In this document: positions 17,626 to 26,053 of the stretch, piece after piece
Layout: each line of letters opens with the position of its first letter
How positions within the stretch are numbered: position 1 is the first letter of the stretch
Origin: Mesobacillus maritimus
Lineage (GTDB): Bacteria > Bacillota > Bacilli > Bacillales > Cytobacillaceae
Assembly (NCBI RefSeq): GCF_019749255.1
Contig: NZ_JACWFH010000008.1
Span: 229,937-293,936, forward strand
Direction: 5' to 3'
Length of the DNA: 64,000 nt
The notes under the pieces: generated by a model
Databases searched by the model: none
Seen by the model: only the letters and a program-made list of their open reading frames with translations
What the model was told of the DNA's origin: nothing
Translations under genes and position numbers: made by a program

Positions 17626-18543
17626 TTAGTGATGATTGTTATAGACAAGGTTTTGAAGAAAATCATCAAGAACTTGCGCATATTCTTCGCGATTTTCAGT
17701 TAGGGATCTAGCATGAACACCATGTTCAGCAAGGTATAGTTGTTTTGGACCCTTTTTGCGCATGAAAAGCTTTTCCGTCATATCCGGTAAAATATAGTCG
17801 TCTTGTTTGCTATGGATGAACAAGATAGGTTTTTCAATCTGATCAATAGCGGAAATGGGTGAAACCTCTTTGAGTGGATAGCGATCACGGAGTTTCAAAA
17901 ATAGCACAGCAATCGGAAGCATCAGCTTAGGAGGTAATTTTACCTCCTCTTTTACTCGGTAGGCTAACTGTTCTCCGAAGTCTGAATAGGCACAGTCGGC
18001 AACGTAGAAATCTGCGCTATCTTCAAGCATGCCCGCGTATTGTAGCATCGTTGCTGCACCCATTGATTCTCCGTGGATTCCAAGGAAGAGTTTTGCTCCC
18101 TTATCTTTTCTTAGCCAATCGACTACCGCCTTTAGGTCGAATTTTTCATAAAACCCATAGCTAGTTGTTTTTCCACCTGAATCTCCATGTCGACGTTGGT
18201 CATAGATAATGGCATTAAAACCTCTTTCTATAAAGAGGTTCATATACTTAACGGAAGACATTTTGTTTTCCGTCACCCCGTGACAGAAGATCATGTACCG
18301 ATTCGTTTGCCAGGGCTCAACAACAATCGCTTTTAAAGAATAGCCGAAGGGGGATGGGATGATGACCTCTCTTTTAGGGAGGGCTTTGAATTCAGTGGGC
18401 TTAAGGAACCCTGCTTCTTCATCACGCTTAAGAATCTCTTCCTCCTGCTTCTGTTTAATAAACATAATACGGTTTGTAAAATAAATCCCAATTACCGTGA
18501 TTAAAGTGAAAAAAGTCAGGATATAACGAAACAATCTTTTCAT
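17626..18543 (-). CDS. yqkD: Alpha/beta hydrolase YqkD, membrane-anchored
   Basis: This 305-aa protein has one N-terminal membrane helix (YILTFFTLITVIGIYF) followed by an alpha/beta-hydrolase domain. The nucleophile elbow is GIHGESMGAA (Gly-x-Ser-x-Gly), an HG oxyanion motif is in IFCHGVTENK, a late Asp is in HSKQDDYILP, and the catalytic His is in EHGVHARSL. The substrate is unknown, and esterase or lipase-like activity is a family inference. ATG codons at 18546 and 18543 both follow GGAGG. The second gives a better spacing. Confidence 0.85.
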   Translation of the reverse strand: MKRLFRYILTFFTLITVIGIYFTNRIMFIKQKQEEEILKRDEEAGFLKPTEFKALPKREVIIPSPFGYSLKAIVVEPWQTNRYMIFCHGVTENKMSSVKYMNLFIERGFNAIIYDQRRHGDSGGKTTSYGFYEKFDLKAVVDWLRKDKGAKLFLGIHGESMGAATMLQYAGMLEDSADFYVADCAYSDFGEQLAYRVKEEVKLPPKLMLPIAVLFLKLRDRYPLKEVSPISAIDQIEKPILFIHSKQDDYILPDMTEKLFMRKKGPKQLYLAEHGVHARSLTENREEYAQVLDDFLQNLVYNNHH

Positions 18544-18602
18544 CATGAACCTCCGGAAGAGCTTTTATTTCATTTTATCATTTAGAGCGGAAACGAAAAC
18601 AA

Positions 18603-18640
18603 AAAAAACCGCTCCTTGGGGGGCGGCTTTTATTAAAGTA
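18603..18640. terminator. Terminator after the 50-aa minus-strand gene
   Basis: AACCGC and GCGGCTT form a GC-rich stem around a G-rich loop. An eight-T run follows on the minus strand. Confidence 0.6.
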
Positions 18641-18647
18641 TTTGTTC

Positions 18648-18800
18648 TTATAGGTTTGGCCTTCCAAACCCTTCACTTCTACTTTGGCGATTGGTTGGAT
18701 GAATCGCACGTTCAAGCTCTTCGGCAGCAATCTTTTGTTTAACATTATCAGCGTTAGGTTTACCTGACTGGCTGTAGCCCTTGTCTTGTTTTTTACTCAT
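18648..18800 (-). CDS. Small hydrophilic protein of unknown function, 50 aa
   Basis: This is a short reading frame with a strong AAGGGGG site seven bases before ATG at 18800. The product is very hydrophilic (MSKKQDKGYSQSGKPN at the start, NRQSRSEGFGRPNL at the end), rich in Gly, Asn, Gln, Lys and Arg, with one short helix (VKQKIAAEELERAI). The composition is like that of small Bacillus spore-associated proteins, but I recognise no family signature. It has its own terminator. Whether it is made in sporangia is unknown. Confidence 0.65.
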   Translation of the reverse strand: MSKKQDKGYSQSGKPNADNVKQKIAAEELERAIHPTNRQSRSEGFGRPNL

Positions 18801-19003
18801 ATAAGAACCCCCTTCTTTTAAATCATTCACTAATAAGATGGCTTCTAGCGGTCTGCTTATGCATATGAATTAAATAGTGCGCTTTCCTTTCTACTTATTA
18901 GAATTAGGAGGATACAAACTTTCTCCTAAATATGAAAGGGAAAAAGGAAAGTGTAGTCGAAATAGTAAGAATAAAAAAGACAAAAGAGGGGAAGGGGAAA
19001 ATT

Positions 19004-20191
19004 ATGTCACAAAATGATGTAGTCATTGTGAGTGCAGCAAGAACAGCAATTGGAAGTTTTAATGGAAGCTTGAAGAATATTTCTGCACCAGAGCTTGGAG
19101 CAACTGTTATGAAGGGAGCTTTAGAAAAAGTAGGATTACAAGCTAGTCAAGTAGATGAAGTAATCTTAGGGAATGTCCTACAAGCTGGCTTAGGTCAAAA
19201 TCCAGCAAGGCAAGCTGCAATACAGGCAGGATTTCCAGAGACTGTATCAGCCATGACGATTAATAAAGTATGTGGTTCTGGATTAAAAGCGGTCCACCTT
19301 GCCATGCAGGCAATCGTCTCAGGGGATGCGGAGGTTGTTGTGGCGGGTGGAATGGAGAATATGAGCCAAGCACCGTATCTATTAAATAATGCACGTGAAG
19401 GTTTTAAAATGGGTGACCAGAAGCTGGTTGACAGCATGATTGTCGATGGATTATGGTGTGCTTTTAATGATTATCATATGGGGATAACAGCGGAAAATCT
19501 CTGTGATAAATACGAAATCACCCGCGAGGAACAAGATGAGTTCTCAGCAAAGAGTCAGCAGAAAGCAGTACAAGCTATAGAAGCTGGGAAGTTTAGTGAA
19601 GAGACTATCCCAGTCAGTATCCCACAACGAAAAGGTGAACCGGTCCTTTTTGATACAGATGAGTACCCTAAAAAAGGAACAACAGCTGAAAAATTATCAA
19701 AGCTTCGTCCGGCGTTTAAGAAGGATGGAAGTGTAACAGCGGGAAATGCTTCTGGAATTAATGATGGGGCAGCTGTGTTGGTGGTTATGAGTAGAAAGAA
19801 GGCAGATGAATTAGGCATCAAACCGCTTGTCACCATAAAAGCTAATGCCAGTGCTGGTGTGGACCCAAGTATTATGGGGATTGGACCGGTGAAGGCAGTG
19901 AAAAAGGCTCTAACAAAGGCGGGAATGACACTGGAGGATATTGAACTAATTGAGGCCAACGAAGCCTTTGCTGCACAATCCCTCGCTGTTGACCGCGAAT
20001 TGAATTTTAATAAAGAAAGATTAAATGTGAATGGCGGAGCAATTGCGCTTGGACATCCAATAGGGGCAAGTGGAGCAAGAATTCTCGTTTCATTAATCCA
20101 TGAAATGCAACGTCAAAAAGCAAAAACGGGACTAGCAACTCTATGTATTGGGGGCGGTCAGGGAGTTGCGACAGTCGTAGAACTTGCATAA
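19004..20191 (+). CDS. Acetyl-CoA C-acetyltransferase (thiolase)
   Basis: This biosynthetic-type thiolase (395 aa) condenses or cleaves acetoacetyl-CoA. The acyl-enzyme Cys is in [12 protein letters not shown], the catalytic His in [11 protein letters not shown] and the second Cys in LCIGGGQG. The N-terminus [13 protein letters not shown] is typical. ATG at 19004 follows GAAGGGG. The longer frame from 18932 adds Lys-rich residues and is rejected. No beta-oxidation or butyrate genes are adjacent. A single standalone thiolase between yqkD and yqkE is not part of the B. subtilis order, so it is a lineage-specific insertion or relocation. Confidence 0.93.
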   Translation: MSQNDVVIVSAARTAIGSFNGSLKNISAPELGATVMKGALEKVGLQASQVDEVILGNVLQAGLGQNPARQAAIQAGFPETVSAMTINKVCGSGLKAVHLAMQAIVSGDAEVVVAGGMENMSQAPYLLNNAREGFKMGDQKLVDSMIVDGLWCAFNDYHMGITAENLCDKYEITREEQDEFSAKSQQKAVQAIEAGKFSEETIPVSIPQRKGEPVLFDTDEYPKKGTTAEKLSKLRPAFKKDGSVTAGNASGINDGAAVLVVMSRKKADELGIKPLVTIKANASAGVDPSIMGIGPVKAVKKALTKAGMTLEDIELIEANEAFAAQSLAVDRELNFNKERLNVNGGAIALGHPIGASGARILVSLIHEMQRQKAKTGLATLCIGGGQGVATVVELA

Positions 20192-20232
20192 ATTTTATTA
20201 ACTTCCTTTTTGAAAACGGTGTCAGTTTAATT

Positions 20233-20270
20233 ATAGAAACGTCTCAAGCTGAGGCGTTTCTATTTTTTAT
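20233..20270 (+). terminator. Rho-independent terminator after the thiolase gene
   Basis: A 14-bp stem (20233-20246 with 20250-20263) closes a 3-nt loop. TTTTTTATTT follows. Confidence 0.9.
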
Positions 20271-20322
20271 TTGGCTTGTTATAATTTTACTATCAACAAA
20301 AAAGAGAAAGAGGGGAAACAGC

Positions 20323-20583
20323 ATGAAGAAGAAAAAGCAAACAAGACAACAAGTGAAAAAGGAAGATAAACCGGTAACCTTAGGAGATAGACTGAACAAT
20401 GACCTCATGTCACAGCTAAAGGCAAAACAAAAAGAGCTTAAGGAAGTAGAAGAAAAACAAAAGCAAGAACAAAAAGAGCTAGAAGCAAAAAAGAGGCGAG
20501 AAGAACAGCGACAACGAGAGAAAAATATGTCTTTTGAGGAATTGTTGGAAAAAAGCGATATGAATTGGGAGAAGTATAAATAA
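20323..20583 (+). CDS. yqkE: YqkE-like coiled-coil protein (DUF3886)
   Basis: This is an 86-aa, highly charged protein. The N-terminus is KKKKQTRQQ, followed by a conserved LGDRLNNDLMSQLKAKQKEL segment, a long Glu/Lys/Gln helix that should form a coiled coil, and the family end MSFEELLEKSDMNWEKYK. The function is unknown. The ATG at 20323 has AGAGGGG seven bases upstream. The reading frame upstream runs through the terminator of the thiolase gene and is not used. Its stop overlaps the start of the next gene by one base (TAATG), so the two are translationally coupled. Confidence 0.85.
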   Translation: MKKKKQTRQQVKKEDKPVTLGDRLNNDLMSQLKAKQKELKEVEEKQKQEQKELEAKKRREEQRQREKNMSFEELLEKSDMNWEKYK

Positions 20584-21110
20584 TGATAAAGCGGAAGGTG
20601 GAAGTTGTCCCCTATTCTTCGGTTTGGGAAAATCTTTTTACCAGGGAACAGGTTCTGTTAAAGGAGCTGTTCGGAAAGAACGAGGTTGGGATTTATCATA
20701 TTGGCAGTACCTCAGTCCCTGGTTTAAGTGCTAAACCAATCATCGATGTCTTGATTGAGGTGGAAACCTTGGAGTTGATTGATTTGATTACGAAGGATAT
20801 TGAAAGAGCGGGTTACGAAGCGAAAGGGGAAAATGGGATAGCCGGTCGCCGCTTTTTTCAAAAAAGCAACAAGAATGGGGTGCGCCTTTATCATGTACAT
20901 GCTTTTAAAAAAGGCAATCCAGAGATCAATCGCCATCTAGTATTCCGCGATTATTTACGAATCCACCCGGAAAAAGCGGCCAAATATGCAGAAGTGAAGC
21001 AGCAGGCAGCCGCAAGAAACCCTTATGATATTGAAACCTATATGATTGAGAAAGAGCCTATTATAAAAGAACTAGAGCAAGAGGCGTTGAGATGGAGACT
21101 AAAACAATAA
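20583..21110 (+). CDS. GrpB family protein (UPF0157, nucleotidyltransferase-like)
   Basis: This 175-aa protein of the GrpB/UPF0157 family is related in fold to minimal nucleotidyltransferases. Visible family signatures are YSSVWENLF, the IYHIGSTSVPGLSAKPIIDVLIEV segment (GSTS...K..IDV resembles the nucleotidyltransferase GS-x-D-x-D core) and HLVFRDYLRIHPE. Activity is unknown. GrpB proteins often contribute to metabolite repair or dephospho-CoA-related functions by annotation, but this is not supported here. The start codon overlaps the yqkE stop. Confidence 0.85.
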   Translation: MIKRKVEVVPYSSVWENLFTREQVLLKELFGKNEVGIYHIGSTSVPGLSAKPIIDVLIEVETLELIDLITKDIERAGYEAKGENGIAGRRFFQKSNKNGVRLYHVHAFKKGNPEINRHLVFRDYLRIHPEKAAKYAEVKQQAAARNPYDIETYMIEKEPIIKELEQEALRWRLKQ

Positions 21111-21140
21111 AAAAGGCAGTTGGAGCTGCCTTTTTTATTT
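21109..21140 (+). terminator. Rho-independent terminator after the grpB-like gene
   Basis: AAAAAAGGCAG pairs with CTGCCTTTTTT (21109-21119 with 21126-21136). Confidence 0.9.
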
Positions 21141-21187
21141 GCTATTTTAAATTTTCAACCCATTATTTGGGGCGAGAATCCTTTTTT

Positions 21188-22099
21188 TTATCGGTGCTCA
21201 CTATACCGGTTTGCATTGGTTAGCTTATGAATCAAGGTAATTTCCTCGGCAGTAAACTGTTGATGGTTAACTGCTCGCGCATTTGCTACAACCTGCTCAA
21301 CAGAGCTTGCACCGGTCACAACCGAAGCTACAGCTGGATGTGCTAAATTATATTGCAAAGCAACTTCCTCAAGAGATTTTGAAGAGGCTAGTTTTTCTTT
21401 TAACATGGGGAGAATTTCTGTTAGTTCCTCATGGGTGTAGTCAAGGAAACCCTTTTCGGATAGCTTGTTACGAAATTGATCACTTAACAATCCTTTTGCA
21501 ACGGATCCTCTAGTGACGACGCTGACTCCATTTTGTTCGAGTAGAGGAAGAGCCTCCTCTTCGGGTCGCCTATCTAACATACTGTATTGCATCATCACGG
21601 ATGCAATGTTTGATTTCTTTGTGTATTCTCGTATGACATTTGGTCGGATGGAAGAGATTCCGTAATACCGAATCAAACCTTCTGCTTTTAATTCCTCAAA
21701 AGCTTCGATCGTTTGTTCAATGGGGTCATCTATTGTGCCCCCGTGTAGTTGATAAAGATCGATATAATCTGTCTGTAGACGATGAAGACTCTTTTTAACA
21801 GCCTCCTTAATATATTCCTTCGATGGATCCCAACTCCAACCATCTTTTGAATTGTTCCAACGGTTGCCTACTTTTGTTGCAAGGATGATATCGTCCCGAA
21901 CATTCTTTAAGGCCTGACCTACTATTTTTTCATTCTGGCCAAAATCATATAAATCGGCGGTATCAAAATAATTGATTCCCTCTTCAAGGGCTGCTTCAAT
22001 GATTTCTTGCGCTTTCTTTTCGTTCGTTCCAAGAGACATGCAGCCTAGACCTATTTGGCTAACAGTCAAATCTGAATTTCCTAATTGCACTTTCTTCAT
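21188..22099 (-). CDS. yqkF: Aldo/keto reductase YqkF
   Basis: This is a 303-aa NADPH-dependent oxidoreductase with a TIM barrel. The catalytic tetrad is visible: Asp and Tyr in NYFDTADLYDFG, Lys in DIILATKVG, and His in DLYQLHGGT. The coenzyme-binding end carries VTGASSVEQV. The substrate is unknown. The ATG at 22099 has CAGGGTGAG upstream on the minus strand. The gene position, next to mciZ and nudF, is that of yqkF in B. subtilis. Confidence 0.92.
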   Translation of the reverse strand: MKKVQLGNSDLTVSQIGLGCMSLGTNEKKAQEIIEAALEEGINYFDTADLYDFGQNEKIVGQALKNVRDDIILATKVGNRWNNSKDGWSWDPSKEYIKEAVKKSLHRLQTDYIDLYQLHGGTIDDPIEQTIEAFEELKAEGLIRYYGISSIRPNVIREYTKKSNIASVMMQYSMLDRRPEEEALPLLEQNGVSVVTRGSVAKGLLSDQFRNKLSEKGFLDYTHEELTEILPMLKEKLASSKSLEEVALQYNLAHPAVASVVTGASSVEQVVANARAVNHQQFTAEEITLIHKLTNANRYSEHR

Positions 22100-22176
22100 T
22101 TTTACTCACCCTGTCTTTTGTTTACTTTAGAGATCTAATTATTATTCTATCGAAGAAAACAGGGTGACTACAACCA

Positions 22177-22320
22177 TTATGAACGGGGCACGCTCTTAGA
22201 GACTGCTTCTACCCAATCTTTTACTAGAACGTATTCTTTGCCATAGTCTTTTAATTTCCGTTTAATTTCCCAAGCTTTACCGGTCATCATAAACCCATTC
22301 TCATATACATAAACCTTCAT
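22177..22320 (-). CDS. mciZ: MciZ, mother-cell inhibitor of FtsZ, 47 aa
   Basis: This peptide caps FtsZ polymers and blocks Z-ring formation in the mother cell during sporulation. The product MKVYVYENGFMMTGKAWEI, then KRKLKDYGKEYVLVKDW, matches the B. subtilis MciZ pattern GKAWEI-x2-KLK-x-YG-x5-VKDW, recalled from memory. The C-terminus is seven residues longer than the 40-aa B. subtilis peptide. ATG at 22320 follows AAGGTGGGA. It is divergent from nudF, as in B. subtilis, and a sigma-E-like promoter overlaps the nudF ribosome binding site region. Confidence 0.87.
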   Translation of the reverse strand: MKVYVYENGFMMTGKAWEIKRKLKDYGKEYVLVKDWVEAVSKSVPRS

Positions 22321-22352
22321 CTCAAATCCCACCTTATATGCGAGTATGATAA

Positions 22353-22382
22353 AATGTATGAGCATTTAGTATCGGAATAGAA
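22353..22382 (-). promoter_or_regulatory. Sigma-E-like promoter of mciZ
   Basis: On the minus strand CATACATT (22360-22353) fits the sigma-E -10 CATANANT. TTCTATT (22382-22376) could be the -35, 15 bp away. The -35 is a weak match. Confidence 0.5.
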
Positions 22383-22395
22383 CAGGAGTGGAAAA

Positions 22396-22944
22396 ATGAA
22401 ATCACTTGAAGAAAAGACGTTACGTACAGAACAAATTTTTTCAGGGAAAGTAATCAGTCTTCAGGTTGAAGAAGTTGAGCTTCCAAACGGAAAAACCTCC
22501 AAACGGGAAATTATTAAGCATCCTGGTGCAGTAGCGGTAATCGCGATCACCGAAGATGAGAAAATTGTCATGGTTGAGCAATATCGAAAAGCTTTGGAAC
22601 GTACAATCATTGAAATTCCTGCCGGAAAGCTTGAAAAAGGGGAGGAACCAAAGGGTTGTGCGATTCGTGAATTAGAAGAGGAAACAGGTTATGAATGCGA
22701 AAAGATGGATTGGTTAATTTCATTCTATACATCACCAGGATTTGCTGATGAATTGGTCCATCTATATGTGGCAACAGGGTTGAAAAAGAAGCTAGATGCA
22801 GCAACACTTGACGAGGATGAATTTGTAAACTTAGTTGAAGTATCTCTCGAAGAGGCGTTAGAGCTCATGAAGGAGCAAAAAATATATGACGCAAAAACCG
22901 CCTTTGCCGTTCAATATTTACAGTTAAAGGATGCGCTTAAATAA
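22396..22944 (+). CDS. nudF: ADP-ribose pyrophosphatase (Nudix hydrolase)
   Basis: This enzyme hydrolyses ADP-ribose to AMP and ribose 5-phosphate. The Nudix box is complete: GKLEKGEEPKGCAIRELEEE followed by TGY, with the REL-EE-G residues in place. A family strand VMVEQYRKALERTIIEIPAG precedes it. The length of 182 aa is normal. ATG at 22396 has AGGAGTGG upstream. The downstream EndoQ-like gene starts at or just after its stop, so they are co-transcribed. Both enzymes handle modified or damaged nucleotides. Confidence 0.94.
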   Translation: MKSLEEKTLRTEQIFSGKVISLQVEEVELPNGKTSKREIIKHPGAVAVIAITEDEKIVMVEQYRKALERTIIEIPAGKLEKGEEPKGCAIRELEEETGYECEKMDWLISFYTSPGFADELVHLYVATGLKKKLDAATLDEDEFVNLVEVSLEEALELMKEQKIYDAKTAFAVQYLQLKDALK

Positions 22945-22945
22945 A

Positions 22946-24109
22946 ATGAGTGAATTTTACGCTGATTTACATATCCATATCGGAAGGACAAATTCAGGTA
23001 GGGCCGTGAAAATTACTGGAGCGAGGACATTAACACTAACGAATATTATTCGACATGCACGGGATATAAAAGGGTTGGATATAGTAGGAATTATCGACTG
23101 TCATTCACCTGAAGTAATCACTGAATTAGAAGATTTAATAGCCGCTGGAGAAATAACAGAACACCCAGATGGGGGATTAATGTACGGTACATTAGGGATA
23201 TTCCTTGGGTCAGAGTTAGAAATCAATAGTGAGGAAACAACAGGGCCAATCCATGTGCTCTGCTTTTTCCCATACCTTAAAACAATGGCAGCATTCTCAG
23301 AATGGTTGAAGCTTCACTTGAAAAATGTTCATTTAAGCTCTCAGCGTGTTTATGTTACTGGAAAAGAACTTCAAGAGAAAACAAAGGAATTAGATGGATT
23401 ATTTATTCCAGCACATGTGTTCACACCGTTTAAGAGTTTATATGGAAAAGGTGTGAAGCGGTCTCTAACAGAAGTTTTTGATCCCAAGAAGATTGATGCT
23501 GTAGAGCTTGGGTTAAGTTCAGATACTTCTATGGCTCAACAGTTAGCTGAGTTAGAGGACTATACGTTCTTAACCAATTCAGACGCCCATTCTCTTGCAA
23601 AGATTGCTAGAGAATACCAGAAAATCAACATGGAAGAGATTTCATTTAAAGAGTTTACCAAAGCATTAAAAACGGAAGAGGGAAGAAAGGTTCTTGCCAA
23701 TTACGGGCTGGACCCTCTATTAGGGAAGTACCATCGGACAGTTTGTGCAAACTGTCTTATTCCCGTATCGGAAGGAGAAGCATGTCTAGAATGTGGGAAA
23801 AGCAAATTTATTAAAGGGGTAGCAGACCGAATCTCTGAGCTTAAATCTGTAGATCACCAACAAGCCACCAGACCATCATATGTCCATCAGGTTCCGCTTG
23901 AATTTATTCCAGGTCTAGGACCAAAACTATTAGAAAAGCTAATGAATCATTTTGGGACAGAAATGGCCGTATTACACGAGGTTCCCTATTCAGCCTTGAA
24001 GGAGGTTGTTCCCGTAAAAATAGCGGATTTAATTGTTAAAGCCCGTAGTGGAGAGCTAAAAGTCCATGCTGGGGGTGGTGGAAAGTATGGGAAAATCGTT
24101 CAAGAATAG
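22946..24109 (+). CDS. Endonuclease Q-like PHP-domain nuclease (YqxK position)
   Basis: This protein resembles endonuclease Q, which nicks DNA 5' of hypoxanthine, uracil, xanthine and abasic sites and is known from some archaea and a few Bacillus. The N-terminal PHP-type phosphoesterase starts FYADLHIHIG (metal ligands Asp7, His9, His11), and further ligands are in IDCHSPEV, PAHVFTP and TNSDAHS. A four-Cys zinc element is CxxC...CxxC at about residues 267-283. A helix-hairpin-helix is at about 320-345 (IPGLGPKLLEKL). ATG at 22946 gives the family N-terminus. ATG at 22931 inside the nudF end is an alternative. It appears intact at 387 aa. Confidence 0.83.
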   Translation: MSEFYADLHIHIGRTNSGRAVKITGARTLTLTNIIRHARDIKGLDIVGIIDCHSPEVITELEDLIAAGEITEHPDGGLMYGTLGIFLGSELEINSEETTGPIHVLCFFPYLKTMAAFSEWLKLHLKNVHLSSQRVYVTGKELQEKTKELDGLFIPAHVFTPFKSLYGKGVKRSLTEVFDPKKIDAVELGLSSDTSMAQQLAELEDYTFLTNSDAHSLAKIAREYQKINMEEISFKEFTKALKTEEGRKVLANYGLDPLLGKYHRTVCANCLIPVSEGEACLECGKSKFIKGVADRISELKSVDHQQATRPSYVHQVPLEFIPGLGPKLLEKLMNHFGTEMAVLHEVPYSALKEVVPVKIADLIVKARSGELKVHAGGGGKYGKIVQE

Positions 24110-24186
24110 GTATGATGAAATGCGAATAAGAGGAAATATAAAAGACTCTCTCTAGTAAAGTTTTCTAGTAGCATCTTCAAATGCTA

Positions 24187-24215
24187 GTCATAGAACCTCA
24201 TCTCCTGCATAAAAT
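24187..24215 (+). promoter_or_regulatory. Sigma-E-like promoter of spoIIM
   Basis: GTCATAG (24187-24193) and CATAAAAT (24208-24215) fit the sigma-E -35 and -10 (CATANANT) with 15 bp between ATA and CATA. The same layout occurs upstream of dacB. Confidence 0.65.
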
Positions 24216-24247
24216 CTAATATCCAATCGTGCAGGAGGAAAAGAGCT

Positions 24248-24889
24248 ATGAAGAAAAGAAAATACCAAAACGTCGCAGCAAATCATCTCCGTGAATATTC
24301 CTCTATTTATCTGTTTGTTGTTGTGTTATTTTTGATGGGAGTCATTTTTGGAGCGGTTATTGTCAATAGTCTTAGCTTTACGCAAAAAGAAGATTTATTT
24401 TATTATCTTTCGCAATTTTTTGGACAGGCAGCCGAGGGAGAAGGCAACGCAGCACGAGATTTGTTTCTCCAGAGCTTTTTTCATAACAGTAAATTTATTG
24501 GTTTAATTTGGATTTTAGGGATTTCAATTATAGGACTTCCGATTATCCTCATTATGTTATTTATAAAAGGAGTGACAGTCGGCTTTACAGTCGGTTTTCT
24601 TGTCAATCAAATGGGGTGGAATGGCTTTTTGCTTTCGTTTGTGTCGATTTTGCCTCAAAATTTGATTATCATTCCTGTTTTCATTATTATGGCGGCGTTA
24701 AGTGTCATGTTTTCATTGAGAATGATACGCAATCAGTTTATGAAAAAGATCAGTCAGCCCGTTTTGCCCTTGTTTTTTAGGTATGTTTTCTCTTTCCTAG
24801 CTGCTCTGGTAATCGTTGCTGGTGCTGCGGGAATTGAAGCGTTAATCTCTCCTGCACTGCTAAAAGCAGTCATCCTTTCTGGTAGCTAA
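24248..24889 (+). CDS. spoIIM: Stage II sporulation protein M
   Basis: This mother-cell membrane protein of the SpoIIDMP machine removes septal peptidoglycan so that engulfment can proceed. The 213-aa protein is mostly membrane helices: about 19-40 (LFVVVLFLMGVIFGAVIVN), and others at IGLIWILGISIIGLPIILIML, FLLSFVSILPQNLIIIPVFI and near the C-terminus. The GVTVGFTVGFLV segment is a family feature. ATG at 24248 has AGGAGG upstream. A sigma-E-like promoter lies 33-60 bp upstream. Confidence 0.93.
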   Translation: MKKRKYQNVAANHLREYSSIYLFVVVLFLMGVIFGAVIVNSLSFTQKEDLFYYLSQFFGQAAEGEGNAARDLFLQSFFHNSKFIGLIWILGISIIGLPIILIMLFIKGVTVGFTVGFLVNQMGWNGFLLSFVSILPQNLIIIPVFIIMAALSVMFSLRMIRNQFMKKISQPVLPLFFRYVFSFLAALVIVAGAAGIEALISPALLKAVILSGS

Positions 24890-24903
24890 TAATGATTTTA
24901 AAG

Positions 24904-24918
24904 TGAGAATGATTGTGT
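24904..24918 (+). promoter_or_regulatory. Weak Fur/PerR-like box upstream of fur
   Basis: TGAGAATGATTGTGT has the 7-1-7 layout of Fur (TGATAATNATTATCA) with four mismatches, and more against PerR. It lies about 47 bp upstream of the fur -10 TATAAT (24965-24970). Functional binding is speculative. Confidence 0.3.
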
Positions 24919-25007
24919 TACCTAGTTTGTAATAATTTTATTATGCATCTCCTTTTCATTCTGCTATAATGTAAATGACAGTGGGCGGGGGAGTGAAGAC
25001 TATCGAA

Positions 25008-25493
25008 ATGGAAAGTAGAATTGAAAGAATAAAAAAGCAGCTGCATTCGTCCAGCTATAAATTAACACCGCAACGTGAAGCAACTGTACGTGTCCTTTTA
25101 GAAAATGAAGAAGACCATTTAAGTGCAGAGGATGTCTATTTACTTGTAAAAGAAAAATCCCCTGAAATTGGTCTCGCAACGGTGTATCGGACTCTTGAAC
25201 TTTTAACAGAATTAAAAATTGTTGATAAAATTAACTTCGGCGACGGCGTTTCCAGATATGATCTTCGCAGAGAAGGAGCAGCCCATTTTCACCACCATCT
25301 TGTCTGTATTGAATGTGGTGCAGTGGATGAAATCCAAGAAGATTTGCTTGATGATGTTGAGGAGATTGTAGAACGGGACTGGAAATTTAAAATAAAAGAC
25401 CATCGTTTGACGTTCCACGGTATTTGCCACCGCTGCCAAGCAAAAGATAGTGAAACACAAGACGAACTAAATGAAAAAGCTGAACAAGCATAA
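25008..25493 (+). CDS. fur: Ferric uptake regulator Fur
   Basis: This is the iron-responsive repressor. The winged-helix DNA-binding half runs from SSYKLTPQREATVRVL through GLATVYRTLELL. The metal-binding half has HFHHHLVCIECG and GICHRCQ, which provide the regulatory ligands and the structural zinc Cys-x2-Cys pairs. ATG at 25008 gives the usual N-terminus MESRIERIKKQL. GTG 24993 and ATG 24975 are in frame, and the G-rich GGCGGGGGAG site makes the exact start uncertain. TATAAT at 24965-24970 is a likely -10. The spoIIM-fur-yqzK-xerD order is as in B. subtilis. Confidence 0.95.
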   Translation: MESRIERIKKQLHSSSYKLTPQREATVRVLLENEEDHLSAEDVYLLVKEKSPEIGLATVYRTLELLTELKIVDKINFGDGVSRYDLRREGAAHFHHHLVCIECGAVDEIQEDLLDDVEEIVERDWKFKIKDHRLTFHGICHRCQAKDSETQDELNEKAEQA

Positions 25494-25498
25494 ATGAC

Positions 25499-25537
25499 AA
25501 ACTCTTTCTCCAACCAGAGGAAGGGTTTTTATTTTTG
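25499..25537 (+). terminator. Rho-independent terminator after fur
   Basis: AACTCTTTCTC pairs with GAGGAAGGGTT (two G-U pairs) around a 7-nt loop. TTTTATTTTTG follows. Confidence 0.75.
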
Positions 25538-25823
25538 TTTAGGGACTTAGTAAGGTATCTATTGTGGGTAACGTTCGGTTGTAAAAGAGGATCTAGGTTG
25601 TTCAATAAAGATGTAACATAAACATAATTATAGGTTGGAAAGGATTCGGACAGAATGAGGCTGAAAAATAGAAATGAGAGTCGAATGAGGTTTCGTATCT
25701 TTTGTTAGTAGTAATTTTTCAGATAGTTAATTATTGAGGCTTGCCCATTCTTGTAAATTTTATGTATATAATTTGTCTCCCTTGGCATACCTTGTACTAT
25801 TAAGCATTTTCGGGGGCATTTAT

Positions 25824-26048
25824 ATGAAACTGATTTCGGTTATATTACATGCGTGTAAGGTGTTTGTGTTCTTCACTGGATGCACGATTCTCTTTTATTA
25901 TGGTATTATGTGGGTAAATGAAGAATATCAGAACTATCATCGTTACGATGAACCAGAAGGCGCGGCAATAAAGGTTTCCGGTGGGAATTCATCCGAAGAG
26001 ACTGGAATGATTGACCGGCTGATTTTGTTTTATTTGAATGGGGAGTAA
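25824..26048 (+). CDS. yqzK: YqzK-like membrane protein (DUF4227)
   Basis: This is a 74-aa protein with one membrane helix ([19 protein letters not shown]) and a polar tail ([20 protein letters not shown]). It belongs by position and pattern to the YqzK family found between fur and xerD in Bacillaceae. The function is unknown. ATG at 25824 has CGGGGGC eight bases upstream. An upstream in-frame ATG at 25734 lacks a site. It ends 5 bp before xerD and is probably co-transcribed with it. Confidence 0.8.
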   Translation: MKLISVILHACKVFVFFTGCTILFYYGIMWVNEEYQNYHRYDEPEGAAIKVSGGNSSEETGMIDRLILFYLNGE

Positions 26049-26053
26049 TCATA

